NCBI GenBank assembly: GCA_039654915.1
Contig: CM077600.1
Location: forward strand, 31,803,992-31,867,991
Length of the DNA: 64,000 bases
From: Aquilaria yunnanensis
Lineage: Eukaryota; Streptophyta; Magnoliopsida; Malvales; Thymelaeaceae
Reading direction: 5' to 3'
This document shows, piece after piece, positions 10,701 through 22,306 of this stretch (position 1 is the first letter of the stretch; each line of letters opens with the position of its first letter). The notes below the pieces were generated by a model, which saw only the letters and a program-made list of their open reading frames with translations, did not search any database and was not told the DNA's origin. Position numbers and translations under genes: made by a program.

Positions 10701-13700
10701 GTTTATAATTATACTTAGCGAATCCCATTTTCCCTTTTTCTGGAAATGCCAACCTGGTCAAGTTGGGTTTAGAAAAATATTGCTCAGATATGAGCAAAGA
10801 ATGAATGAATTTATTTCTTGCGAAACTTGGTGGATACAGGAGGAGCGTGTTGTAGCTTGATGCCAGCATGAAAATTGTCACTTCTATGAACATGGATTCT
10901 GTTGATTGACTGAAATTTGGTGGGAATCAATCCAGTATTCAGTTTCGAGCTTTACTTTTTCCTCTCTTTACTTTTTTGGCTGCTGAAGCATTGATATGTG
11001 ATATTTGCACTTCCCGATATCTTCTGCAAAATTTGGGTCGTCTCAACAGTAACGGCTGGTGTTGGTGACGTTGTTTCAGACTTGACCATGTTATCTTAGT
11101 TATGCTGAATGGGATTACTGTGACACCTTCCTGTTTACTTGGAAATCACGGATATTGATTCAGAATTCGGAGACTGGAGATAGTAGTTGGATTGGGGCAA
11201 CGGCTTCTTGTAAGTGACTCACATATAAGAGTTTTATCCGTCAACGTTCTATTGATTAACATGGGTACATAAATATTAAGTCTTGATGCCTATATGGCTA
11301 TAATTTCAAATTAGATCATAAAATATCAAAGAAATCCAGTAATCAAGTCAATTTTATCGTATTCTAAGTCCTCAAACTACTAACATGCTTACACTGTTAA
11401 CACTTTCATTACTTTGACCATTATGCATGTTACACTTTCATTCCCATATTTTTGTACTCTGAACTTTCGAGGAGAAGAACCTGAGCGACATTAATTTTAC
11501 TAGAAAAGGAGAAAACAATATAAATTACGTTGTCTGGAGAATGATTTTTAAATGATATTAATCACGACAATGTTTCTGGTTTCCACTACAAAAGTTTGAT
11601 TAGATGTAATAATAATAGGATATACATATGTTGTCATATGGGATACTCTATCCACAAAAGTTACTAAACTGCAGATGAAAAATGGATGCGTATGACTCAA
11701 GGTTAGATCTGTAACCTTGTCATTTGGATTTAAAAAAGAAAAGAGGGTAAGAAAGGAAAGCAGTACACATAAGCTGATTCCTTAGATGTATGTGAAGAAT
11801 GATTCTGCAGGCAATTGGACTGAGATTGGATAAGGTTTTGGAAAAATGTTGTACTCTTTGTTGTTTAGGAAGAGTGAAGGTTAGTATTAAAACGAAGAAA
11901 AGCACCAGTGTTGCAGCTCTTTTGTAATGTTGGGAGAATTCTTTATGATCCTTGTGGATGTGTCTTATATGGTTTAATAGTTTTTTTTCATGAACCTAAT
12001 TAAAATAAAAAGGAAACTAACTAGTGTTTATCTTATGCATACAAAAAATACTGAGTTAAAATCTTATGTCAGCAACTATACAGTTTGAGATAACACTATG
12101 TAGGATAGGAATTAATCCATAATATGTATGTATAGGCCTTATTTTGGTGCAGCTAGCACAGATCTTTCTTGTCTAGTGAGTTTGTCTCGACCAAGGAACT
12201 AATTAATTGGTCTGCTGAGAACATTTGGGGGCTTCCGCTGTGATTGTACGTACCAACAGAAATACAAACATGTGGATGTGATAAGTGGGCTGGCTTGGCT
12301 GTTGTAGGACATGGTAGGGCTCCCCAGCAGTGCAGTCTAGGATTGGTGACTCAATAAAAATTGGTGGTACTCTCACCGGAGAGGATCCATCTCCTCACAA
12401 ATTTTAGGTCAAATGGCACATAATTCGTGGAGGCAACGTGTACGCCACGGCAGGTACATGCAACAAATAAAATTTTGTTTAGTGGACTTTTAAGGTGAAC
12501 ATGCTCATAGATTTCCATTGCTGATGTATGGTTCTCCATTATCCATGTTAAATAAATTAGTAGGTGATGGTTTTTTACTAGACAGCTAGCTTTTTATTTG
12601 GTGGTCCACGTCCATCTCCTTGATGCCGAATTTCCAGGTTCCTTTTCAAAGTAGTATAGATAATTGGCCTTTCCCAAAATTTAAAAGGTAACCAGGGTTA
12701 GAAATGTTGGTGAAGCTGCACAGCTAGTGAGAGAAAAAGAAATGGTATTTGTTTGGTAGCTGCAGCTGAATGTTTATTTTAATGAAGGAGATTTGATTAT
12801 TAAACCCCAGCGGTGGGGTCCATCGTTGATCAATTGTACTTTGCAATTGGAATATTGTGGGCAAGTAACTAGATGAATTTGTATTGTATTAAGGTCTCAT
12901 TAGATATGTGTCCAGAAAACAGCAGTCTTCAATACAGTTTTAGCCTTGGAAATCTATAGCGTATATATGTATATCTTTAAGGTGGCATCCAGTGATGCGT
13001 TGGATGATGGCTGCCAGCATTGCTGTGTTAAGAACATTAGGTCGTGTTTGTGATCAATCTTGAAGGTACGTAGAAAGCAAATTCTGAAACTATTGGTTGG
13101 AAATTGATTTGCTCTCCAGTTATAGGTACTGCACTGCAGATTGCCACTGAACGTCAAATGCAATCGTAATTGTGGTCACTCAAATCTGTGATGGTCTGTT
13201 TTCTTTTTTTTTTCTTTTTTTTTTTTTAAATTTTTTTCAGAGTGATCCATCCAAGTCCTGGGTGCAACTGTCTCTGTTTCTGTAGTAGAGTGGATTGGAT
13301 TGATTGGGAATTTGACAATTTGTGATCATCTCAGGCAGGTGTAGGAGCTGCTGGAGGAAAATGAAGTTCCACACTTTCTTTTGTATCGTGTTCCTGTCAC
13401 TCTGGTGGTATTTGATTGCTGCATTGCCGTTGAACGAGCAAATCTTAAATGTGAACTGAGGGTAGGGTAGGGTAGATGAAGTTTAAAACGAACATAGAAA
13501 GGGAAGGGGAAGTTAGGTCCCATTGGGTAGGCAAGGTAAGGTCGTCCCCGTCTTAGATTCCGTGGGGCGGGGCGGGGCGTTGTTAGATTATATGAGGTTC
13601 GATTTACTCCGGTCCGGTTTTTTTATTTATTTGTTTAATTTCCAGGTGTGTGAACGTGTCTCTAACAATTGTAGGTATTAATTAGTAAATGATGATATGC

Positions 13701-14330
13701 TATAGAAGGTGTCAGACATTTTTATTAATTGGTATGAGCATTACACCGTTTCTCGTGGCCAGGCAGAGTTTCAAATTTTAACTGATAAAATATTCTTATT
13801 TTCATTTTTTATCTTTCGGTTAATTGGCATGAGCATGAATTCACCATCTACTCTGTAATCCCACCATCTTTCTGTTTCCCTTGTATTAATACAAACGCAA
13901 AGAGCCAGCTCCCCAAACCTAGCAAATTTTGTCGTGAAAATTTTTGCCATTAACGTCAATAATTCAAATTTTGAAAAAAAAAACTATCTAGTAGTAGTTT
14001 ATAGTTCTTAGTTTTATTTTCACCGTTATTCAAAATTTTAATGTCAATTACAAACGTTGTATGTTTCTCAACAAAATGTAGAGTAATTTTTTTTTTCAAT
14101 TTTAGTAATTCGTAACTCAAATTTCACTTCAAAATTAATCCATAAGTTAAATCATTTGCTATATAAAAGATAATTTTCTTTTATCTATAAGCATGAATTG
14201 AAATTTTCTTCCAATGATTATGGTATTTCAAAGATATTGAAAGACAGGGTTTAGAGTTGATTGTCTCTTGTCCGGTATAGTTGTAATGCACTGAAACAAT
14301 TAATGATATAAAATGAGTAAATGGCATAAA
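10701..14330. other. Intergenic, no gene recognised
   Basis: About 3.6 kb of AT-rich non-coding DNA. Short open frames are present but lack recognisable domains or splice context. Around 13200-13230 there is a T-rich simple stretch, and near 13455 and 13563 short runs of GGGTA and GGGGC repeats. Confidence 0.45.
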
Positions 14331-15860
14331 TGGTTCCTAATATTTAATTATTATTTTATTTTAGTCCCTAATTTATTGAATGTTCTATTTTGGTCATACA
14401 CCTATTAAAAATGTTTCATTTTAATTATAAATTTATTAAAAATATTCTATTTTGGTCCAAATTGGATGAAATACTACAAGAGAAATGTATAAAATTGACT
14501 TAAAATTGCAACTAAAGTTTAGTTGCAACTACATTTAGTCGTTGTTCAATAGCTTGTATGTGGGCCATGGGTAAAGAGCGACTGAATAGCAATTGATAAT
14601 GCCAATTGCTATCTGTTCCTAATTTAAATCAGTCAATTGCTAATTTAAATAATATCAGTCGTTATTCAGTTCTTAACCCGTATTTTTCAAAAATACAAAA
14701 AAATCATCTACCTCAGAATCATTTCCCTCTCTCGTCGAATCCTGCTTTTCCTTCTCCTTCACACTCGCTTGTTCTTCTTCTATTTTGCACTCCCTAGTTC
14801 TCCTTCTCCACTTTGCACTCCCTTATTCTCCTATTCCAACTTTGTCACACTCCTTCGCACTCCCTTGTTCTCCTTCTCCTCTTGCTATCATTCTCTTTCT
14901 CCGTTTTGCTGTTAAGTTATCCACCTCCTTACTTTCTAGGCAGAGCTTCTTTAGTGTTGTTGACACCTACTCCCACCTTCTTCAAAAGTCAGATCTGTTC
15001 TTTAATCACCACAGCTGGTTTTCATGTTCATACTACTCAACCTCATAATCACCATCCTCTTCTTCTTGTTCGGTCAAAAATCTACATTATCGGACATCTA
15101 TGACGAGCATATCACTGTTGGATCTCACAATGAAGAGCCGCCAGAGGAGTTGGAAAAAATCATTCAAGTGATAATGTTGCAAAAGATAATTAAGAGAAGA
15201 CAAAAAAATTTAAAAATTAAAATATATATCACAATAACTAATTTATATAATATAATTTATATAACTAAAAAGATAAAAAAGCGACTGACTTTTCAGTTGT
15301 TTCAAATAGCAAAGTCAATCGCTATTTCTAGTTGCTTTTCAATAGTGACTAGGAAAAAAATGACTGACTATTTCAGTCGTTTTTCATTCTCTTTTTGTGA
15401 TTGATTGCAACTAGAATTACAGTCTCTTTTATAATTTTATCTTGTAGTGAAATTCGTTAACTTAAAGTATTTATCTGATAATAATTTTTTATATTATAAT
15501 TTAAACTATTTGATAATTATCTTACAATAAATTTAATCTGTATAATAATTTTTTTTGTAATTAATGAAAAATTTAAATTACTTTGTTTGTCTCTATAAAT
15601 TGAACTTATTTCATTCAGAAAGAAAAAAGTACTAATTTAAATTGTTTATTTACTGTAAAATAATATTAAAATTTTTAAATTTACTGAAAAATAGTTGTCA
15701 AATATTTAAATTAAAATTTTAAAAGTTTGTGTAAGACAATTTTTCTGAGTTGATTTCATCTGATACAGGACTAAAATGATATAATTTTAATAAGTTCAGG
15801 TCCAAAATAGAATATTCAATAGATTATGGACTAAACTGAAATGATAACTAAAGATAAAAC
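14331..15860. mobile_element. TIR element (MULE-like) hosting a CACTA insertion
   Basis: About 85 bases at 14340-14425 (..TTTTAGTCCCTAATTTATTGAA..GTTCTATTTTGG..) pair as a diverged inverted repeat with 15770-15855. The arms lie outside the CACTA element at 14472-15449, so the CACTA inserted into an older terminal-inverted-repeat element. The exact outer ends and a target duplication could not be fixed by eye. Confidence 0.45.
14472..15449. mobile_element. Non-autonomous CACTA (En/Spm) element
   Basis: It starts TACTACAAGAGAAATG and ends ..TTATCTTGTAGTG, so the termini pair as CACTACAAGA-type inverted repeats (the first base has mutated from C to T). Flanks are the 3-bp duplication AAA (14469-14471, 15450-15452). 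Both subterminal zones are rich in short inverted and direct repeats related to GCGACTGAATAGC and CAGTCGTT..TTCA, the usual transposase-binding arrangement of this superfamily. The 978-bp element carries no transposase. Confidence 0.8.
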
Positions 15861-16258
15861 TCTTTTATTGAAAAGAAAAAAACACTAGAGGCAGATAGTT
15901 GTTAGATTAGCACTCTAGTATGCATTTTTTTCCCACCAAGTACCGCTTCCGAATCAGTAACTCCACATCCAAAAACTAATAAGTCAAGCAAAGCTTTTCT
16001 AAAACCTCATGAATTAGACTCATCCTTTTACCAGCATAAAACAAATTAATTTATCCCTAATCAACTAGCTCTTGTATTAATTAATATTCACTTTTTTCTT
16101 GCTACCTCTATGCTTTCTTTTTTTAATTCTCTCTCTTCGCTGGCTTTTGTAAAGTAGCCCGGTTCCTTCAAGTTTGGTTTGTTTATCTTCTTCTGACACT
16201 CTCCTCAAGCTTAATTAACGCTTGACCGATCAAGTTCAGCTTACTCTTGAATTTCGTC
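15861..16258. promoter_or_regulatory. Upstream region of the AHL gene
   Basis: About 400 bases between the TIR element and the AHL start codon. The last ~120 bases are CT-rich and leader-like (TCTCTCTTCGC, CTTCTTCTGACACTCTCC). I could not assign a confident TATA box. Confidence 0.35.
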
Positions 16259-17137
16259 ATGGCATGGTGGGGCGGCCAGATGGGGCTGCCGGGGATTGAG
16301 ACGACGCCCACTTCATCGTCTCCAATGAATAAGAAACCAGACCTAGGAATCTCCATGACCAACAACATAATAATTGCCGCAGGTGGTGATCAGCTGAGCA
16401 GGAGTACCGGAGAAGAAGAGGACGAGAGAGAGCACAGCGACGAGCCCAAAGAAGGAGCCGTCGAGGTCTCCACGCGCCGGCCTCGAGGTCGCCCCCCGGG
16501 CTCCAAGAACAAGCCGAAACCCCCCATTTTTGTCACCCGCGACAGCCCCAACGCCCTCAAGAGCCACGTCCTCGAGGTAGCCACCGGCGCTGACGTTGCC
16601 GAAACCCTTGCCCACTTCGCCCGTAGGCGCCAGCACGGCGTCTGCGTCCTCAGCGGCAGCGGCACCGTCACCAACGTTACCCTCCGCCAGCCCTCCGCTC
16701 CCGGGGCAGTCATGGCGCTCCACGGACGCTTCGAGATTTTGTCCCTGACAGGGGCCTTTTTGCCTGGGCCCGCCCCGCCTGGCTCCACTGGGCTGACGAT
16801 ATACTTGGCGGGTGGGCAAGGGCAGGTGGTGGGAGGGAGCGTGGCCGGATCGTTGGTGGCGTCGGGGCCGGTGATGGTGATAGCGGCAACGTTTTCGAAT
16901 GCGACATTCGAGAGGCTGCCGTTGGAAGAAGAAGAACAGGATGGGAATAATGGCGGGTCGGTCAGCGGAGGATCGCCGCCGACGGTGAGCGGACGTGGAG
17001 TACAGGGCGGGGGGATGGGCGAGGCGGCGCCGGGATTAGCGGTGTATAATTTGGTGGCGAATGGGGGCGGGCAGACGCAGATGAACAATGAAGGTAACTA
17101 TGGATGGGCACATGCCGGCAGACCTCCTTATCAATGA
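16259..17137 (+). CDS. AT-hook motif nuclear-localized protein (AHL), clade A
   Basis: Single exon, 292 residues from the ATG at 16259 ([12 protein letters not shown]); the frame is open for a few codons upstream but has no ATG there. Residues about 73-89 form one type-I AT-hook with its extension ([16 protein letters not shown]), which binds the minor groove of AT-rich DNA. Residues about 98-220 form a PPC/DUF296 domain with the core [12 protein letters not shown], followed by [16 protein letters not shown]. One AT-hook, one PPC and no intron mark clade A, whose Arabidopsis members form nuclear trimers and repress growth genes in seedlings and flowers. The C-terminal tail (about 225-292) is Gly/Ser/Glu-rich. 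The gene is strikingly GC-rich against AT-rich surroundings. A CACTA-like element starts about 340 bp past the stop. Which AHL it is cannot be told from sequence alone. Confidence 0.95.
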   Translation: MAWWGGQMGLPGIETTPTSSSPMNKKPDLGISMTNNIIIAAGGDQLSRSTGEEEDEREHSDEPKEGAVEVSTRRPRGRPPGSKNKPKPPIFVTRDSPNALKSHVLEVATGADVAETLAHFARRRQHGVCVLSGSGTVTNVTLRQPSAPGAVMALHGRFEILSLTGAFLPGPAPPGSTGLTIYLAGGQGQVVGGSVAGSLVASGPVMVIAATFSNATFERLPLEEEEQDGNNGGSVSGGSPPTVSGRGVQGGGMGEAAPGLAVYNLVANGGGQTQMNNEGNYGWAHAGRPPYQ

Positions 17138-17475
17138 GGTGGTATATATGGATTGAGGAATGGATTAATTAAACAAGAATTTTCAGGTATTTTTTTAGTT
17201 GTTTCCAAGGCAAAGCTATCGTGGTGTTCCGATCCTATTCGAGTGAAAAATATATGTTACTAATAGTTACTATTAATACATACATATATATGAACAAATA
17301 TATAGCTAGAGATTACATCATCTATACTATATATGTACGACTTTGAATTTCTCATCATCTTTTCCCTTGATTTGGAAAATATATATTTAACAAAGTAGCT
17401 ACTATAAGTATATAAAGTAGTAGTAATTGTTTTTAGAGGAACAACACGCAGCTGCTGTATATGTTTTTCTGCATA

Positions 17476-18156
17476 CACTACAACAAAATTCATGGCCAAA
17501 CTGATATTTGAGCAATAAAAAAAGATGGTGGCCAAACTGTTTTTTGAGCAATAAAAAAAGATGGTGGCTAAACAATGGCTAAAGAGTATATATAGCTGGT
17601 AAGTGATGACTATCGCCTGATGACTGAATTGAAAATCAAAGTAAACAGTTGTCCGAACAGTCACTAAAGGCGACCCTTAGTAATGGTCGCTAACCTGTGG
17701 CTGTCAGGTGATCGAACCCAAATTTAAACGTAATATAAATATATTTGAAGTCATAATTTGCATTCAAATAAAAAATTCAAATTTACTCATCAATTCAAAT
17801 CCACATTTTAAATTTACTCATTAATTTAAATCTATTGAAATTTATTCCATGTTTTTAGAGGTTGTTTTATGATTCAAATGTCGTTTTGCTCATCTGTCGT
17901 CGATAGTGACCTTTTTTTTTTATTTTAACTAAAAAAACTTATAATTAAGTCACTGTTTGGTTTTTGGCTTGAGCGACGACCACATGATAGCTAGAACATG
18001 AGGCCCTTAGAAATGGTGGCTAAAGACAGTTGCCATTAGAAACAACAACCAATTGCAAATGGTGGCCGAATAGTTGCCACAAACCTTTAGAATCTTTTTT
18101 ACTACAGGGAAAACGGTGACTCTTATGAGTTGCTATTTTAAAGTTTTGTTGTAGTA
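17476..18156. mobile_element. CACTA-like non-autonomous element 3' of AHL
   Basis: Starts CACTACAACAAAATTC and ends ..AAGTTTTGTTGTAGTA, so the termini pair over about 15 bases. Subterminal repeats of the type ATGGTGGCCAAAC occur several times on the left (17524-17580), and related GGTGGCTAAA/GGTGGCCGAA motifs occur on the right (18010-18070). Length is 681 bp with no transposase. The flanking triplets (ATA, ACA) do not match, so the superfamily call rests on termini and subterminal repeats. Confidence 0.6.
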
Positions 18157-19280
18157 ACATAAAATAGGTACTTCATCATATATATATATATAATCAAGTT
18201 CATCATCTTTTCTTGGATACACTAATTTATGTCTGTTGCATCCATTAATGAAGTAATCGGTAAAATAAAAATAAGGCCAAGAAACACTTGAGTTTTCTTT
18301 ATTTATTTTGTTAATTTGGCTACTTATAGTCATTCTGGTTTTTGGTTAATTGTGAGTTCACACGTGTGTTTCCTCGCATTGTTTGTCTTTTTCCTTGTTA
18401 GGTTTCCAATATTTATTAATGTGCTGATTTTTCATATAGAAATTGATAGTTCTACATACGCACATGCACTTACTCACCACAAACTTGGCTAATGGGTAAT
18501 GGCTAGCTAGCTAGGAGAGGGAGGTATATATTGATTATTAAGGCGCACCCAAAAGCTAATTAAACGAGGTCATATCACAAGAAGGCACGCACATATATAG
18601 ATAGATATAAAAAGATAGATAGATGGTTCAAGTTCCTTTACATTTCCATGCCTTCGTGTTTTCCTCAGTTGTTGACTTGATACTATGTATAAAAAGCCAA
18701 TTAGAGCATCCATACCTTATTATTATCCATTTATACTTACAGTTATTATTACACCTGTTTTGTGTAATTAATATACATGCATGCTAACAACTAATTAATT
18801 AAGAGCTTGTTTGATAGAGCTGCTGTTTCTTTATTTTTATATTTTCAAAGTTGTCCATGTTTTATTTTATATTTTCAAAATGATAAAAATAATATATGTT
18901 TAATATAATCTAAACGTTAAAATTCAGTAAAAGCAATGTATTTTTCAATTTTGAAATCCTTTTCGAACACATTGTTAATGAGATCACATATACTTCCAGT
19001 TTTTTTACTTCTTAATTTTCAGAAACAGAAAAATATAGAAATAATTTATCAACCTCTGTTTTATTTTCATAAAATAAAAAATAGGAAGCAAACCATCCTA
19101 AGCTTTCATAATGTCAATCAGCAGTATGTACTCACTAAGCACATGCCGCTGAATTCATCTTTCATCGTCGATTGCTTCTAATGATCATGTTATATGAAAT
19201 TCCACATATGTAAGTGAATGGAATGTGATATACGTAAGGTGGAGGAAAGGTTCAGAGATATAATGAAAAATTCAAAAATT

Positions 19281-19319
<39 letters not shown>

Positions 19320-19514
19320 TCTTTGCAAGTGTTTTCCTCACCTTTTTGAGCTTCTCTTCTCAAATAGCTGGATTTCTATTCTGTTTGAATGGTGGGTGAC
19401 TCGTCTTACATTCTGTCTTCGATCAATACAAACAGATCGTAGACTACAAACATCTGTACTCTTTTTACATTTATCTATTTACTGAACTTACGGAGCGCAT
19501 GAAAGGCAGCTACC
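18157..19514. other. Intergenic between AHL flank and PPR gene
   Basis: AT-rich, no gene recognised. It includes a GATA-rich patch near 18597-18625 and the GA microsatellite at 19283-19317. The last ~200 bases are the 3' flank of the minus-strand PPR gene. Confidence 0.45.
19283..19317. repeat. (AG)n microsatellite
   Basis: About 17 uninterrupted AG units downstream of the PPR gene. Confidence 0.95.
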
Positions 19515-21884
19515 TTACCAGTAATCGCCACACGAACAAATTCCTTTTCTGAAGTGATGAAAACGTTTGCGGTCACGTACTATTATGACCCTCCCATACA
19601 CTTTAGACAGCAATTTGGTAGCGTTGTGACAGTCATTACAGATTCTCAGATTCTTCACAATCTTGATTGTTGTGCCTGGAGCTGTACTGATCAATCCAAA
19701 TGCCATTGCCAATTTCTCACTGTGATAGTCAAGTGCCGTTTCTTTCTCTTCCTCTTCCATGTTTCTCAACACGACTGTTGTGTCTGGCTTGTACCCTGCT
19801 TCCTTCAGCCTCTCCTTCATCTCACTCACCATATCAATGACACTTCCAATCTGCGGATGGGTATTGTCTCCCATCATGAACTCATGAACTGCTCCATTTA
19901 CCTCAATCGAGCTCAGTCCTGGCTCCTTCTTCATTCCTTCATCCTTAATGGCTTCCCTAACTGATTTCACATCATCCCATCTATTTGCTACTGCATACAG
20001 GTTTGACACTGAAACAGTGTAACCACAGTTCTCAGGTTCGAGGTCAAGTAGTTTCTTTCCCACAATGTCCCCTAAGATGGCATTGCCATGGAGCTTACAT
20101 GCTGCTAAGAGAGTACTCCAAAGAATTGCATTTGGCTTTACTGGTAAGCTATTAATCATCTCATAAGCTTCATCAAGGTGCCCTGCTCGACCAAGAAGAT
20201 CCACGAAGCACCCATAGTGCTTGATATTGGGGGCCAAGCCAAATGTCACTATCATATTGTTGAAAAGTTCCCTTCCTTCTTTCACCATGCCAGCATGACT
20301 ACAAGCATTAAGTACTCCGATTAAAGTGACATCATCAGGCCTTGCATCCCCTCTTTCCATTTCTTGAAGGAGCTCCAGAGCCTCTTTACCACAACCGTGC
20401 ATCGCAAATCCTGCCATCACTGCATTCCACATACCAATATCTCGAACTGCAGATTCCTTGAAGAGTAAGTAAGCCCCAGAAATGTCACCACAGTTGGCAT
20501 ACATGTCAATTAGAGCAGTTCTCAACACAACATCCATTTCAATACGTTGCTTGTTAATATAAGCATGAATCCACTTGCCAACATCACCTGCTCCAGCTTC
20601 TGCGCATAGCGAAAGGAGGCTAGAGACTGTGACTTGGTTTGGCTTGATGCCATTGTCAATCATACTTTTAAATAGCTCAAAAGCCATATCAAGGCAACAA
20701 ACTTGTGCATAAGCTGTAATCATGGCACTCCAAATTGTAACATCTTTGTCCCTGACTCTGTCAAAGACTGCTCTAGCATATGAAACATCTCCACATTTCC
20801 CATACATATCAACCAAAGAAGTAGCCAAAGCCAAAGACATGGGGATCTCATTTCTTAGAGTGAAGGAATGCAGGTTTTTTCCAAGTTCTAAAGCCCCTGC
20901 CGCACCACATTCCACAATTAAGGTCAACAATGTGACCTCATTGGGGTGAACCCTTTCTTCCAGCATTCTACGGAAAAGATTCACACCCTCTTCTAATTTA
21001 TTGCAGCTAATGCATCCAGCAATCATTGCACTCCAGGAAACAATGCTTTTCTGTTCCAAGCTATTAAAAAGCAGCCTTGCATAAGGTAAGCACCCACACT
21101 TCCCGTACATATCCATCAAAGCAGTGGTCATTCGAAAATTCAGTTGATTGGAACCAGAATTCCTTAGAACAAAAGCATGCAACTTCTTTCCCATTTCAAC
21201 ATCTCTGAGCCCCCTAAAGAGACTAGCCATGGTAATCATGGTAACTTCACTAGGGCTTACACATAAAAAGTGCATCTTTCTAACAATTTCTAGTGTTTCA
21301 GCATACAATTTACACTTACAGTAGCATCTGATCATCGTACTCCACGAAGCGGAATCTCTGTCGCCCATTTTGTCAAACACTAGGCGTGCAGACACTGTAC
21401 TTCCGCAGTCACTGTACATTAGAATTAATGCATTGCTCACAAACACATCAGCGGTGAGCCCACTCTTTAACGCAAACCCATGAACCTCTTTCCCCAATCG
21501 AGAGTCTGAGGAATGGCTGCAAGCTTTTAGAATTGATGAGACAATAAAATTATCGACTTCATAGTCCATCTCCCGCATATGAGCATAGACAAAGAGGCCA
21601 TCTGAGAATTGATTGTTCCTGGTGTAAGAAGTTATGAGGCAATTGTACTGAGCCGAGAGACTTAAGTCGGGGTTATTGAAGTGGTTTCTGAGAATGTGAG
21701 CATGGATTTGCCTGGTCTGCTCGAAATTGAGATGGTGGAGCGAGTTGGAGATTGGCTTTGGGACAGGTTCTTTTTCCTGGGTCTGGCTCATTTTGAATGC
21801 GGTTGAAGGAATTATCAAGTTTTTAAGTTTCGGAGGGGTTGATTGAAGTTGGGAAGAAGAAAGGATCGCATAGGCAACCGCCAT
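19515..21884 (-). CDS. DYW-class pentatricopeptide repeat (PPR) protein
   Basis: An uninterrupted 789-residue frame from ATG at 21884. The N-terminal ~45 residues are Ser-rich with few acidic residues early on, as in an organelle-targeting leader, though I cannot tell mitochondrion from plastid. A tandem series of PLS-type PPR motifs follows (recurring patterns such as ALIDMYxxCG, ARxVFDxM, SWSxMI). After the E/E+ region comes a complete DYW deaminase-like domain: YHSEKLA (HxE zinc/catalytic site), then LRICNDCHNATK (CxxCH) and the terminal GICSCGDYW. Such proteins bind organelle transcripts and many direct C-to-U editing at one or few sites. Intronless structure is normal for the family. The RNA target cannot be predicted here. 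Confidence 0.97.
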   Translation of the reverse strand: MAVAYAILSSSQLQSTPPKLKNLIIPSTAFKMSQTQEKEPVPKPISNSLHHLNFEQTRQIHAHILRNHFNNPDLSLSAQYNCLITSYTRNNQFSDGLFVYAHMREMDYEVDNFIVSSILKACSHSSDSRLGKEVHGFALKSGLTADVFVSNALILMYSDCGSTVSARLVFDKMGDRDSASWSTMIRCYCKCKLYAETLEIVRKMHFLCVSPSEVTMITMASLFRGLRDVEMGKKLHAFVLRNSGSNQLNFRMTTALMDMYGKCGCLPYARLLFNSLEQKSIVSWSAMIAGCISCNKLEEGVNLFRRMLEERVHPNEVTLLTLIVECGAAGALELGKNLHSFTLRNEIPMSLALATSLVDMYGKCGDVSYARAVFDRVRDKDVTIWSAMITAYAQVCCLDMAFELFKSMIDNGIKPNQVTVSSLLSLCAEAGAGDVGKWIHAYINKQRIEMDVVLRTALIDMYANCGDISGAYLLFKESAVRDIGMWNAVMAGFAMHGCGKEALELLQEMERGDARPDDVTLIGVLNACSHAGMVKEGRELFNNMIVTFGLAPNIKHYGCFVDLLGRAGHLDEAYEMINSLPVKPNAILWSTLLAACKLHGNAILGDIVGKKLLDLEPENCGYTVSVSNLYAVANRWDDVKSVREAIKDEGMKKEPGLSSIEVNGAVHEFMMGDNTHPQIGSVIDMVSEMKERLKEAGYKPDTTVVLRNMEEEEKETALDYHSEKLAMAFGLISTAPGTTIKIVKNLRICNDCHNATKLLSKVYGRVIIVRDRKRFHHFRKGICSCGDYW

Positions 21885-22306
21885 AAGAAGTCACAAGGAG
21901 CTTTTGGGTACAAATACGCTTTCAAAGTTTCAAAACCTGGCGGGTTCGTGCTCCGCAAATTGCATTTTTTAATTTTTTTTTTCCCAATTTTTTTTTTCTT
22001 TTCTCAGTTGTTTTTTTTTTTGTTTTTTGTATGATTTCCGTTTTTTTCCTGCTTCTCTTTTTTCTTTTTCGTCGAAATTTTCCTGCTTCTCTTTTTCCCC
22101 TTTTTCTTCTCTTTTCACCAACCCATTTTTTTAATATAGTTGGAGTAGCCCATTTTTTTTTCGTTTTATTCTTTTTTTTTTTTTTGTGGCCTTTTTCCCG
22201 GACTTGATTATTTTGTTTTTTAACCTTTTTTTATTAACATCTTCACTTTCGATTCCAATGTATCACTCTCAATTGATTTTTCCCTCCTAAATCATTTAGG
22301 GGTGGG
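21885..22306. other. PPR upstream region, T-rich
   Basis: Dominated by long T and CTTT/TTTC runs on the plus strand (21960-22230), which on the PPR strand would be an A/G-rich upstream region. No gene recognised. Confidence 0.45.

Noticed and set aside
16343..17088. Long minus-strand ORFs across the AHL gene
   Set aside because: Shadows caused by the high GC content of the AHL coding sequence; they show no domain or splice context.
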